Shown one piece after another: positions 33,103 to 41,505 of a DNA stretch of 41,505 nucleotides. Below the pieces are notes generated by a model. The model ran no database searches and was not told where the DNA came from. It saw nothing but the letters and a program-made list of their open reading frames with translations. The stretch spans positions 1 through 41,505 of the forward strand of contig JAAZYM010000070.1 of assembly GCA_014239655.1 (NCBI GenBank), read 5' to 3'. Positions within the stretch are counted from its first letter, which is position 1. Every line of letters starts with the position of its first letter. This stretch comes from Flavobacteriales bacterium (GTDB lineage: Bacteria > Bacteroidota > Bacteroidia > Flavobacteriales > BACL11). A program made the position numbers and the translations under genes.

Positions 33103-34345
33103 AAATAACATACTAATTTTATTGTTGGTTTTTAGTAATGTTATCTTAGCTCAGGAAAGCACTAGTTCTCCTTATTCTAGATTTGGACTGGGAGATTTAA
33201 CAACACAATTTTCATCAGTTTTTAATTCTTTAGGTGGTGGTGGTTATGCAATGTATAATGATAAAATAATAAATCCTTATAGCCCTGCAACATATACAGC
33301 ATTCCAGCCTAATTCATTTCTTTTTTCTACTGGAATCAATCATAATATGATAGATATTAATTCATTAAATGAGAGTCAATTGGTTAATAACACCTCTTTA
33401 AGCCATATAGTCTTTGCTTGTCCTTTAAATAAAAGAATTGGTGCAAGTGCTGGTTTAATACCTTTTAGTAGTATTGGTTATACATTAGAGAGTCGTAATG
33501 ATGATTATAATGCAGATATGTATTATTATGGAGATGGTGGAATTAGTAAAGTGTATTTAGGAGGAGCTCTTAAAGCACATAATAATATCTCAGTTGGTGT
33601 AAATGCATCTTATCTTTTTGGTGGATTAAATAGAAGAAAGAAGCTGGAGTTTGATGATGAGACAATTTTTAATTCACGTGCAAATTCATTAATTAATCTA
33701 AAGGGGTTTTACTATGAATTGAGTGTTTTGTATTCAAAAGATCTACAAGGTTCAGACTCTAGAATAACTTTAGTAGCAAATACTTCAAATAATACAGAAA
33801 TCAGTGCTAAAAGATCAGATCTTGTTGAAACATTTTAGTATTCAGGTGTTTATGAGGTTGTTAAAGATACTTTTGTGAATGCAGTTGAAAGAGGAGATAT
33901 GATATTACCTAAATACACGAGTTTAGGACTGACATATTCTAAGGATAAATGGCTCTTTGTATGTGATTATTCTATTCAAAATTGGAGTGATTATGAATTA
34001 TTCGGAGAGACAGACTCCTTGAAGAATAGCACAAGGATTTCATCTGGATTAGAGTATACTCCAGACCCAAATTCTGTAACACAATTTTATAAGAAGTGTC
34101 ATTATAGATTAGGTGCCTCATTTTTCACAACTCCACTACAAATAAACAACATACAACTTGAAGACAAGAGTATTAGTTTTGGTGTTGGTATCCCTATGAG
34201 GAAGAATAAATCAACATATGATTTTTCAGTTGTTATAGGACAAAGAGGGACAAATTCAAATAATTTACTTAAAGAACAATATATAAAGTTTGGCTTAAGT
34301 ATGTCATTTGAGGGAATATGGTTTGTTAAACAAAAATATAATTAA
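33086..34345 (+). pseudogene. Outer-membrane barrel protein of the coaX-lptC cluster, interrupted by an in-frame stop
   Basis: One reading frame of 420 codons broken by TAG at 33836-33838 (codon 251). Before it is a signal peptide (about 1-22, ending ILAQ) and the motif SSPYSRFGLGDL that I know from Bacteroidota outer-membrane proteins next to coaX. Barrel-like strands follow on both sides of the stop, the last part being SISFGVGIPMRKNKSTYDFSVVIGQRG and an aromatic C-terminal region. Reading continues in the same frame after the stop (YSGVYEVVKDTF), with no shift. CAG to TAG is the simplest origin. The next gene starts five bases after the distal stop, and the operon is otherwise intact. If real, the mutation leaves two pieces, 33086-33838 and one from the ATG at 33875. 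Confidence 0.75.
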
Positions 34346-34349
34346 AAAG

Positions 34350-35633
34350 ATGAGGAAGACTTTTTTAATATCTTTAGTTCTATTACTAACTACAGATATA
34401 AAAGCCCAGGGAAAATGGGGAGGTGATAGTATAAATTGCATTACTAATTTATCATTATATAGAGAATATTATAAACAGAAAAATTATGCTGATGCATTAT
34501 CGCCTTGGAGATGGGCATATTTAAATTGCCCTAGATCAAGTGGTAATATTTATAAGAATGGTCCTGTTATTATAAAAGCAAGGATGAAGCTTGATAAAGA
34601 AAAAAATCAAGAATATGTTGATACATTAATGCAGATTTATGACAACAGAATACAGTATTTTGGTAAAGAAGGTTTTGTGCTTGGATTAAAAGGAGCTGAT
34701 TTATTAAGATATGATAAAGATAGCTATTCAGAAGCCTATCAGATTCTAAAGAAGTCTTTTGAGATAGAGCAAAGTAATAGTTCGGCAGGTGCGATATCTT
34801 CATATTTCAAGTCAGCAACAATAATGGAGAAGAATGGTAAGCTAAATAAAGAGGATCTCTTAGAGTTGTATGCAACATTATCAGATGTAATAGATTATAA
34901 TCTGGCTAATAATCCTAAAAAGAATAAATATTATACACAAACCTCATTAAATGTAGAATCTTTATTTACCCCATATGCAGACTGTGAAGCCCTTATTGGT
35001 ATTTATTCTAAAAAATTTAGTAAATCTCCTGATGACATTGCGCTTTTAAAAAGAATTTTGAAGATGCTAGATAATAAAGAGTGTACTGAAGATAACCTTT
35101 TTCACCAGGTTTCTTCCAAGCTTTATGAGTTAGAGCCATCAGCCCTATCTGCCAGTAAGATGGGTAAAATGAGTATTTCTAGAAAAGAATATAGTCAGGC
35201 TATTAATTATTGTAAAGAATCTATTGATTTAGAACAAGACAATGAAATAAAAGCTAAATATTTTTTAGGTTTAGCAGATGCATATAGAAATTCCGGATCA
35301 TTTTCAAATGCCCGTAATGCTGTTTATGAAGCGCTGAATTTAAAAGAAAATTGGGGTGAGGCATATATGAATCTTGGTAATATATATGTTGCTGGAGCAA
35401 AATCATGTGGGAATGAATTTGAACAAAAGACAGTATATTGGATTGCGGTAGATATGTTTAATAAGGCTTTAAGAGATGAGAATGTAGAAACAAGAGCTCG
35501 TAAAAGCATAAATACATATTCAAAGTATTTCCCTTCGACAGAAGTGTGTTTTTTTAATAATGTTGAGAAGAATTCAAGTTATAAGATAGAATGTTGGATA
35601 AATAAGGCAACTCTTGTTAGAACAAGTGATTAA
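34350..35633 (+). CDS. Secreted or periplasmic tetratricopeptide-repeat protein
   Basis: A 427-residue protein with a signal peptide (MRKTFLISLVLLLTTDIKAQ) and helical repeats of TPR type. Clear repeat-like segments are LYREYYKQKNYADALSPWRWAY near the start, and near the C-terminus AKYFLGLADAYRNSGSFSNARNAVYEALNL followed by GEAYMNLGNIYVAG. I start it at the ATG at 34350, because the signal peptide begins there; the in-frame TTG at 34308 is inside the upstream gene. It lies between the outer-membrane protein and lptC, so a role in envelope biogenesis is plausible. The exact function is unknown. Confidence 0.82.
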   Translation: MRKTFLISLVLLLTTDIKAQGKWGGDSINCITNLSLYREYYKQKNYADALSPWRWAYLNCPRSSGNIYKNGPVIIKARMKLDKEKNQEYVDTLMQIYDNRIQYFGKEGFVLGLKGADLLRYDKDSYSEAYQILKKSFEIEQSNSSAGAISSYFKSATIMEKNGKLNKEDLLELYATLSDVIDYNLANNPKKNKYYTQTSLNVESLFTPYADCEALIGIYSKKFSKSPDDIALLKRILKMLDNKECTEDNLFHQVSSKLYELEPSALSASKMGKMSISRKEYSQAINYCKESIDLEQDNEIKAKYFLGLADAYRNSGSFSNARNAVYEALNLKENWGEAYMNLGNIYVAGAKSCGNEFEQKTVYWIAVDMFNKALRDENVETRARKSINTYSKYFPSTEVCFFNNVEKNSSYKIECWINKATLVRTSD

Positions 35634-35635
35634 TT

Positions 35636-36169
35636 ATGCGATGGATTCTATTTATGATGATTGTTTCGTGTTTCTCATGTAAAAATGATCCTTTACTAGT
35701 AAATGAATTTTTTGGTGAAGATGAAATTCCTGTTGAAATAATTGAAAAATCAAAATTGATTCATACGGAGAATGGTTGTGTAGAACTTGAGATAAATGCA
35801 AATAGAATTCAAAGATTTATTGGAGATAACCCAAGATTAATTTTTTCAGATGGTTTTGAAGTTATTTTTTATAATGATTCAGCTAAAGTTATTTCGAATT
35901 TATCAGCTCTCAATGCCGTTGTTGATGAGATTAATAATTTAATGTCAGCAACAAATTTTGTAGTTTTAAAGAATAGCAATAGAAAATTAGAGACAGAACA
36001 CTTGATTTGGGATCAAGAGAAGAAGTTAATTTATACTGATAATGATGTTATTATTACAACAGATAAGGAAGTGATTTATGCTGAAGGCTTTAGTTCTGAT
36101 CCAAATTTTAAAGATTATACTCTAAAGAAAATTAGTGGCAGAATGTATGTAAATTCAATAAATAATTAA
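35636..36169 (+). CDS. lptC: LPS export protein LptC
   Basis: The membrane-tethered part of the Lpt machinery that passes lipopolysaccharide from LptB2FG to LptA. The 177-residue protein has a short N-terminal hydrophobic stretch with a lipoprotein-like box (IVSC, Cys12), rather than the plain anchor of E. coli LptC. The beta-jelly-roll of LptC then follows: FSDGFEVIFYNDSAKVISNLSAL, NRKLETEHLIWDQEKKLIYT and the ending DYTLKKISGRMYVN. It lies two bases after the TPR gene and one base before the CorC-like gene. Confidence 0.85.
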   Translation: MRWILFMMIVSCFSCKNDPLLVNEFFGEDEIPVEIIEKSKLIHTENGCVELEINANRIQRFIGDNPRLIFSDGFEVIFYNDSAKVISNLSALNAVVDEINNLMSATNFVVLKNSNRKLETEHLIWDQEKKLIYTDNDVIITTDKEVIYAEGFSSDPNFKDYTLKKISGRMYVNSINN

Positions 36170-36170
36170 C

Positions 36171-37415
36171 ATGTATTTACTTCTTGCTTGTATAACTATT
36201 ATTTTATCAGCTTTTTTTTCTGGCGTAGAAATAGCATTCATTTCTTCAAATAAATTACAATTAGAATTAGATAAAGGAAGCGGAAAAATCTCATCTAAAG
36301 TAATTACTTTTTTTTCTAGCAATGAATCGAATTTTATTACTACAATGTTAATTGGTAATAATGTGTCTTTAGTTATATACGGAATTGTTATGACAAAGAT
36401 ACTAACCCCTTCTCTTGAGTGCTTTGCATTTAATTCATATGGTTTACTTTTTGTGCAAACCATAATATCGACATTAATTATTTTGATCTCTGCAGAGTTT
36501 TTACCAAAATCTATTTTTAAGATTTATCCCAATAAAATCTTAAGAATATTTTCAATACCTATTTTTTTATTTTTTATTTTATTTACTCCATTTGCATGGC
36601 TGTTTATGCATGCATCAAGGGGGGTAATTAAGTTTTTTATAGGTCAAGAACTAATTGAAAGTAAGCAGTTTTTTAATAAAACAGATTTAGATGAATATTT
36701 AAATCATATAAATTCTAACAATGAAGATAATTCTAGTGTAGAAGTTGAGATGCTGCAAAATACTTTAGAACTTTCTTCTAAGAAAGTTCGAGAATGTATG
36801 ATCCCTAGGACAGAGATCGTAGCATTAAACATTAACTCTTCTATAGAAGAATTAAGAAATAAGTTTATTAAGACTAAATTATCCAAGATACTTATTTATA
36901 AACATAATATTGACAGTGTTGTAGGGTATGTTCATTCATCGGATCTGTTTAGAAACCCTAGAAATATTCGTTCTTTATTACTACCAATTCCTTTTGTTCC
37001 AGAAACTATGTTAGCGATGAAGTTATTATCAGATTTTATTGACGAAGATAAGGGGGTTGCATTAGTTGTAGATGAATTTGGAGGAACATCTGGAATGTTA
37101 ACTATAGAAGATGTTACTGAAGAAATTGTTGGAGAGATAGATGATGAGTATGATACGAATTTAAAATTAGTTGAAAAAATTAATAATAATGAGTATTCAA
37201 TTCTAGCAAGATTGGATGTTATTGCCATAAATAAGGATTTTAACCTTAGCCTACCTGAATCTGATGAATATGAAACAATAGCCGGATTAGTCTTGCATTA
37301 TCTAGAAAATATTCCTTCAGAAAATGATGTTATTGATTTAGAAGATTATGTAATAACTATAAAAGAAGTTGATGATAGAAGTGTTATAAAAGTTCATCTT
37401 CTAGTTAAGGATTAA
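36171..37415 (+). CDS. CorC/HlyC-family membrane protein (DUF21-CBS)
   Basis: A 414-residue protein with an N-terminal DUF21 membrane domain (about 1-170, starting LLACITIILSAFFSGVEIAF), two CBS domains (about 195-320, including MIPRTEIVAL and VVDEFGGTSGMLTIEDVTEEIVGEIDDEYD) and a C-terminal CorC_HlyC domain. Family members are linked to magnesium export and metal homeostasis, while the old label hemolysin is not well supported. It follows lptC by one base. Its order in the envelope operon is one I recall as common in Flavobacteriia. Confidence 0.9.
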   Translation: MYLLLACITIILSAFFSGVEIAFISSNKLQLELDKGSGKISSKVITFFSSNESNFITTMLIGNNVSLVIYGIVMTKILTPSLECFAFNSYGLLFVQTIISTLIILISAEFLPKSIFKIYPNKILRIFSIPIFLFFILFTPFAWLFMHASRGVIKFFIGQELIESKQFFNKTDLDEYLNHINSNNEDNSSVEVEMLQNTLELSSKKVRECMIPRTEIVALNINSSIEELRNKFIKTKLSKILIYKHNIDSVVGYVHSSDLFRNPRNIRSLLLPIPFVPETMLAMKLLSDFIDEDKGVALVVDEFGGTSGMLTIEDVTEEIVGEIDDEYDTNLKLVEKINNNEYSILARLDVIAINKDFNLSLPESDEYETIAGLVLHYLENIPSENDVIDLEDYVITIKEVDDRSVIKVHLLVKD

Positions 37416-37436
37416 GTATTATTAAGATATCCAGTT

Positions 37437-37466
37437 TTTATTTATTAAATAACAATCGTATATTCG
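37437..37466 (+). promoter_or_regulatory. Near-consensus promoter before the PpiD-like gene
   Basis: TTTA at 37437-37440, an 18-base spacer and TATATTCG at 37459-37466 (one base off TAnnTTTG), 26 bases before the ATG at 37493. Suggests an internal promoter in the envelope operon. Confidence 0.35.
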
Positions 37467-37492
37467 CAAACTTTTAATGAATTAAATGCTTT

Positions 37493-39598
37493 ATGGGAAC
37501 ACTTGGAAAAATTAGAAACAGATCAGGCTTATTATTAACTGTAATAGGTTTTGCAATGTTAGCTTTTATTCTTGGAGACTTCATGCAATCACAAAGATCA
37601 TCTGGTCCTGGGACACTATTTGTAGGAGAAGTATTAGGAGAGGATATTCTTATATCAACTTTTGAAGAAACAGTAGATCAAGGAATAGAAAACTGGAAAT
37701 CACAGAATCCTAATTCAATTGTAACTCAATCTGTAATATCTAATATAAGAAATCAAGCTTGGACTGAATTATCTAGAGAGCTTATTATGAAGGGAGAGTA
37801 TGAAAAAATAGGCATTGGAATTTCTGATGATGAATGGATGGAAAGAATTTCAGGAGTAAATGTTCATCCTCAGGTGAGTAAAATACCCGCTTTTCAGGAC
37901 CCGAATACTGGTCAGTTCGACAGAGCTAAAGTTTTAGGTTATCTACAACAGGTAGAACAAGATCAAACAGGTGAATCTGTAAGAAATTGGGTTGCATTTC
38001 AAGATTTTTTGATTAATGTAGTAAGTAATGAAAAATATGATAAGCTAGTAGAGAAGGGAACATTTATTAATTCAGAAGAAGCGAAAATATCTTATAATGA
38101 AGGAACCCAATTTAGCACATATAATTATCTTACTCTTCCATATTCAATGATTGCAGATTCATTGATTCAAATTTCAGATAAGGAGATAAAAGATTACTAT
38201 AAGGAAAATAAAGATCAATATCCCCAGGATTTAAGCAGAGATGTTGATTATGTTGTATTTACTGTTGTTCCTACAAAAGAAGATGATCTTTCTACTAGAA
38301 GCTCATTAGAAGATTTGAAAAGTGATTTTGAAAATTATGATGATTATCTTAATATGGTTCGTCGTAATTCTGATAATAGGAGCACAATATTTAATTTTCA
38401 AAGCAAGGATCAATTAATGAAAGATTCTGCATTTGCTATATTGGTTAATCAAGATAAAGGAGATGTTATTGGGCCGTATAAATTAGGTTCATTAATGTAT
38501 AGAATTAGTAAGCTTGTAGATATTCAGAGTCGACCTGATTCTGTTGAGGCAAGACATATTCTAATATCACCAAAAGCCAATATCAGTTTAGATTCAGTAA
38601 AATTGATCGTGTATAATCTCAAGCAACAAATTGAGAATGGAGGTGATTTTGCTCTTTTAGCTCAAGGCATCTCTGATGACAAATCTTCTGCTATAAAAGG
38701 AGGGGAGTTAGGCTGGTTTAAAGAAGGTGTAATGGTTCAGCAATTTAATGATGTTTGTTTTTCATCTTCAGATGATGAACTTAAGGTTGTGGAGACCCAA
38801 TTTGGTGTTCATCTAATACAGGTGACAAATAACAGTAAATTAAGTAAAAGATATAAGATAGCATATATAGATAGAAATATTTCAGCAAGTACAGAAACAT
38901 ATAACAATTATTATACACAAGCTGCTCAGTTTGTAAGTAAGGTAGTTACTGAAAATAATCCATTTGATACTATTATTTTAAATGATAACTTAGTAAAAAG
39001 AAGTGATATTGGCGTAATACCAGATAAACAAAATATAGTTGGTCTTGCAGATTCTCGTTCAATAGTCAGATGGATGAATAAAGCTGAGGCAGGTGATGTT
39101 TCTGAAGTTTTTGAACTTGATAATTCTTATGTTGTAGCAAAATTAATTAAAGAAAACAAGGAAGGTTATAAAGAATTATCTGATGTTGAAAATATTATAA
39201 AACAAGAAATACGTATTGACAAAAAACATGATTTGCTTATTGAAAGAATAGGATCATATACAAATTTAGAAGAATTAGCCAGCAGATTAAATATTAACAT
39301 AATAAGTAATAAAAAGGCTCAACTTTCTTTATTAAATGTTGATGACCTTGGATATGTACCAGAATTTGTTGGGGCTGTTTTTTCTACTGAGGCAGGAGCT
39401 CTTTCTTCTCCTATAAAATCCAAAAATTCTGTTAGTGTAGTAAATGTTATATCTAGAGATGATTATAGATCAGAAGGTGATTTTTCTTTAGAACAAAAGT
39501 CATTATTTGAAAAAATAAAAACATACGCTGCTACGACTTCATATAAAGCATTAGAGACTGATGCTGTTCTTATTGATAATCGTTCAGAGATCTATTAA
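37493..39598 (+). CDS. PpiD/SurA-like membrane-anchored peptidyl-prolyl isomerase
   Basis: A 701-residue folding factor for envelope proteins. One N-terminal membrane helix (about 12-31, LLLTVIGFAMLAFILGDF) is followed by a SurA_N-like chaperone region (about 40-230) with WTELSRELIMKGEYEKIGI, and a parvulin PPIC domain (about 345-450) with ARHILISPKA, GGDFALLAQGISDDKS, KGGELGWFKEGVMVQQF and ETQFGVHLIQV. A second region (about 540-600) weakly repeats the PPIC pattern. This is the typical PpiD layout. It converges with rodA with only two bases between the stops and no visible terminator. Confidence 0.92.
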   Translation: MGTLGKIRNRSGLLLTVIGFAMLAFILGDFMQSQRSSGPGTLFVGEVLGEDILISTFEETVDQGIENWKSQNPNSIVTQSVISNIRNQAWTELSRELIMKGEYEKIGIGISDDEWMERISGVNVHPQVSKIPAFQDPNTGQFDRAKVLGYLQQVEQDQTGESVRNWVAFQDFLINVVSNEKYDKLVEKGTFINSEEAKISYNEGTQFSTYNYLTLPYSMIADSLIQISDKEIKDYYKENKDQYPQDLSRDVDYVVFTVVPTKEDDLSTRSSLEDLKSDFENYDDYLNMVRRNSDNRSTIFNFQSKDQLMKDSAFAILVNQDKGDVIGPYKLGSLMYRISKLVDIQSRPDSVEARHILISPKANISLDSVKLIVYNLKQQIENGGDFALLAQGISDDKSSAIKGGELGWFKEGVMVQQFNDVCFSSSDDELKVVETQFGVHLIQVTNNSKLSKRYKIAYIDRNISASTETYNNYYTQAAQFVSKVVTENNPFDTIILNDNLVKRSDIGVIPDKQNIVGLADSRSIVRWMNKAEAGDVSEVFELDNSYVVAKLIKENKEGYKELSDVENIIKQEIRIDKKHDLLIERIGSYTNLEELASRLNINIISNKKAQLSLLNVDDLGYVPEFVGAVFSTEAGALSSPIKSKNSVSVVNVISRDDYRSEGDFSLEQKSLFEKIKTYAATTSYKALETDAVLIDNRSEIY

Positions 39599-39600
39599 TT

Positions 39601-40863
39601 CTATCTTAACATTTCTAATCTATAAGAATCAAGATTTAGAAAAATAAATAATAGTATTGTAAAACCTAAAAGGGATGACCCTCCATAACTTATAAATGGG
39701 AGCGGAATACCAATTGTTGGTAATAGACCAATAGTCATTCCTAAATTAATTGTAAAATGCACAAAAAGTATACAGGCCACACTATATCCATATATCCTGC
39801 TAAAATTTGATCTTTGTCTTTCTGCAAGTAGAATTATCCTGCTAATTAATCCAATAAATACTGATATAAATATTAGGCTTCCAAAAAACCCCCATTCCTC
39901 TCCAATAGTACAGAATATGAAATCAGTACTTTGTTCAGGAACAAAATCAAATCTTGTTTGTGTTCCATTTAGGAAGCCTTTTCCAAATCCTCCTCCTGAT
40001 CCTATTGCAATCTTTGATTGTATTAAATTATATCCAGCCCCATATGGATCAAATTCTTTGCCTAATAGAATATCTATTCTTTGACTATGGTGCGGAGACA
40101 AAACCTCATAAACAAAGTAATTTGTCCCTAAGACAAGAAGAATAGAAAGTCCCCAACCCAATATAATTGTCAAAATATCTTGCTTATTAAATCTAAATAT
40201 TAGTAGACATATTAATGCTAAGAAGGAAAAAACATAGATTAATATTTTCTGGTTTATTAATAGACCTAATAAGCATAGTATTGCAAATAATAAAATAAAG
40301 AATAGAATGTTTATAGATAAACCTTCTCTATATAGAACTAAAATGAATGCAGAAAAGATTATTGCTGTTCCAAGATCATTTTGTGAGATAATAAGTATAA
40401 ATGGTATAAGAATTATAATATAAGAGAATAATCTTGTTGTTATTTTTTTATCTCTAATATGCTGCATATTAAAAAATTTAGCTAAAGCAAGAGCTGTTGT
40501 GAATTTTGCAAATTCAGATGGTTGAAATTTCAAACTACCAATTTGAAACCATGAAGTTGCACCTCCTGCGACACCTCCAATTATTAAAACTAAGATTAAA
40601 CTAATAATAATAGTTCCATAAAATATATATGAGAGAGAATAATAAAATTTCCAGTCAATTATTAATATTATAAATGCGCTAATTAGAGAAATAACAATAA
40701 AGTATAATTGTTTGCCATATCTAGTAGTAAAGTCTAATGTAAATTGTGTATCATCATTATATTGAGAAGCAAAGATATTAATCCATCCAAAGAATATTAA
40801 AATTAGATATAGGATGATTGTTACGCTATCAATATTAGCAAATATATTTTTTGCTTTTCTCAT
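39601..40863 (-). CDS. rodA: Rod shape-determining SEDS glycosyltransferase RodA
   Basis: A peptidoglycan polymerase of the SEDS family that acts with the class B PBP encoded upstream (MrdA) in the elongation machinery. The 420-residue protein has about ten membrane segments. SEDS landmarks are FQPSEFAKFTTALALAKFF (about 116-134), SQNDLGTAIIF, the periplasmic QSKIAIGSGGGFGKGFLNGTQ with FVPEQSTDFIFCTIGEEWGF, and GIPLPFISYGGSSLLGF near the end. It starts two bases after the mrdA stop, so the two are co-translated. Confidence 0.95.
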   Translation of the reverse strand: MRKAKNIFANIDSVTIILYLILIFFGWINIFASQYNDDTQFTLDFTTRYGKQLYFIVISLISAFIILIIDWKFYYSLSYIFYGTIIISLILVLIIGGVAGGATSWFQIGSLKFQPSEFAKFTTALALAKFFNMQHIRDKKITTRLFSYIIILIPFILIISQNDLGTAIIFSAFILVLYREGLSINILFFILLFAILCLLGLLINQKILIYVFSFLALICLLIFRFNKQDILTIILGWGLSILLVLGTNYFVYEVLSPHHSQRIDILLGKEFDPYGAGYNLIQSKIAIGSGGGFGKGFLNGTQTRFDFVPEQSTDFIFCTIGEEWGFFGSLIFISVFIGLISRIILLAERQRSNFSRIYGYSVACILFVHFTINLGMTIGLLPTIGIPLPFISYGGSSLLGFTILLFIFLNLDSYRLEMLR

Positions 40864-40865
40864 CT

Positions 40866-41505
40866 TTATTCAGTGATTTTTCCTTTCAAAATAAATTCTT
40901 CTAATGTTTTGTTATTTTCTGTATTTGTATATTTTTCTAACATTAATCCAGCAATAGGTGCCGCCCATGTTGATCCAAAACCAGCATTTTCTACATATAC
41001 AGCTATTGCAATTTTTGGTCTTTCTTTTGGTGCAAAAGCGATAAAAATTGAATGATCTTCTCCATGAGGATTCTGTGCTGTTCCTGTTTTTCCACAGATA
41101 ATTAATTTTTCTGTTGATATATTATGTGCTGTTCCATTAGGATGTTTTACAACTTTTTCCATTCCATTGATAATAACATCATAGTTTTCTGGACTAATGG
41201 TCGTAAAGTTTTTTGTTTTAAAGATACTATCTATTTCTTGTTTTCCCTCTATAGATTTTACTATATGGGGTGTGTAATAGTATCCTCTATTTGCAATTAC
41301 AGCAGCGATGTTAGCCATTTGGATAGGCGTTAGAAGAAGCTCTCCTTGTCCTATAGCCATTGAAATTATTGTTGATGAATTCCAGCTGGTTCTACCATAA
41401 TATTTGTTGTAGTATTTGTGTTCAGGAAGCAATCCTTTTGCCCCGCTAACAAAATCGTTATTCATCCATTTACCGATGCCAAAACTACTTATATGGCTTT
41501 TCCAA
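40866..41505 (-). CDS. mrdA: Penicillin-binding protein 2 (MrdA), C-terminal part; runs off the right edge
   Basis: The class B PBP transpeptidase partner of RodA. Only about 212 C-terminal codons are in the window; the reading frame is open to base 41505. Visible are the region after the SxN motif (SSFGIGKWM), TIISMAIGQGELLLTPIQMAN and the transpeptidase KTGTAQNPHG motif with SIFIAFAPKERPKIAIAVYVEN after it. The N-terminal pedestal domain, the nucleophile SxxK and the SxN motif are beyond the edge. The internal ATG at 41465 is not the gene start. mrdA-rodA is a classic two-gene unit. Confidence 0.95.
   Translation of the reverse strand, partial: WKSHISSFGIGKWMNNDFVSGAKGLLPEHKYYNKYYGRTSWNSSTIISMAIGQGELLLTPIQMANIAAVIANRGYYYTPHIVKSIEGKQEIDSIFKTKNFTTISPENYDVIINGMEKVVKHPNGTAHNISTEKLIICGKTGTAQNPHGEDHSIFIAFAPKERPKIAIAVYVENAGFGSTWAAPIAGLMLEKYTNTENNKTLEEFILKGKITE

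Noticed and set aside
805-33838. Stop codon reassignment or selenocysteine/pyrrolysine-type recoding
   Set aside because: TAA and TAG both end many genes here at normal lengths, the two interrupted sites use different stops, and no recoding structure is evident.
1-41505. CRISPR array, prophage, toxin-antitoxin or anti-phage defence genes
   Set aside because: No regularly spaced repeats, and no proteins recognisable as any of these, on either strand.

Overview
The window looks like chromosome of an AT-rich member of the Bacteroidota, most likely a flavobacterium or close relative. Three secreted proteins carry type IX secretion sorting tails. Promoters fit the Bacteroidota form (TTG/TTTG, about 18 bases, then TAnnTTTG) and 5' leaders are short. 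The gene neighbourhoods coaX/outer-membrane protein/TPR/lptC/corC/ppiD-like and mrdA-rodA are also typical of the group. I see no phage genes, transposases, CRISPR arrays or rRNA.

Left half (1-19.2 kb): a Wzx/Wzy-type locus for a surface polysaccharide that is probably sulfated. Sulfate activation genes (cysD, cysC) run leftwards from an 84-base gap. From the same gap an eleven-gene, gap-free rightward operon starts: deoC, cysQ (recycles the by-product PAP), a flippase, two sulfotransferases, a Wzy-like polymerase, a zinc-finger-bearing sugar nucleotide epimerase, a secreted clan-A-type glycosidase, two more sulfotransferases and a GT2 glycosyltransferase. An inverted MBOAT + SGNH pair for O-acetylation follows. 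A second rightward operon carries a GT4, the heptose genes gmhA and gmhB, a Wzi/RemB-like outer-membrane barrel and tsaB. Donor synthesis, four transferases and by-product removal therefore sit together with assembly, export and acetylation. Missing from view are an initiating sugar-phosphate transferase and Wza/Wzc-type export genes.

Middle (19.2-30.7 kb): housekeeping genes (tsaB, a DEAD-box helicase with a DbpA-type RNA-binding domain, gcvP), then three tandem paralogous secreted proteins of about 620 residues. Each has its own promoter, and a terminator follows each one.

Right (30.7-41.5 kb): two small membrane proteins, a tRNA-Phe, coaX and an envelope operon (outer-membrane protein, TPR protein, LptC, CorC-like protein, PpiD-like chaperone), then rodA and the 3' end of mrdA on the opposite strand.

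Two otherwise intact reading frames carry a single in-frame stop codon: cysD at codon 11 (TAA) and the outer-membrane protein next to coaX at codon 251 (TAG). Both are explained most simply by a C-to-T change of a Gln codon. They are either real nonsense mutations or base-call or strain-variant artefacts. The cysD one matters most, because it would affect the sulfate activation that the neighbouring sulfotransferases need.
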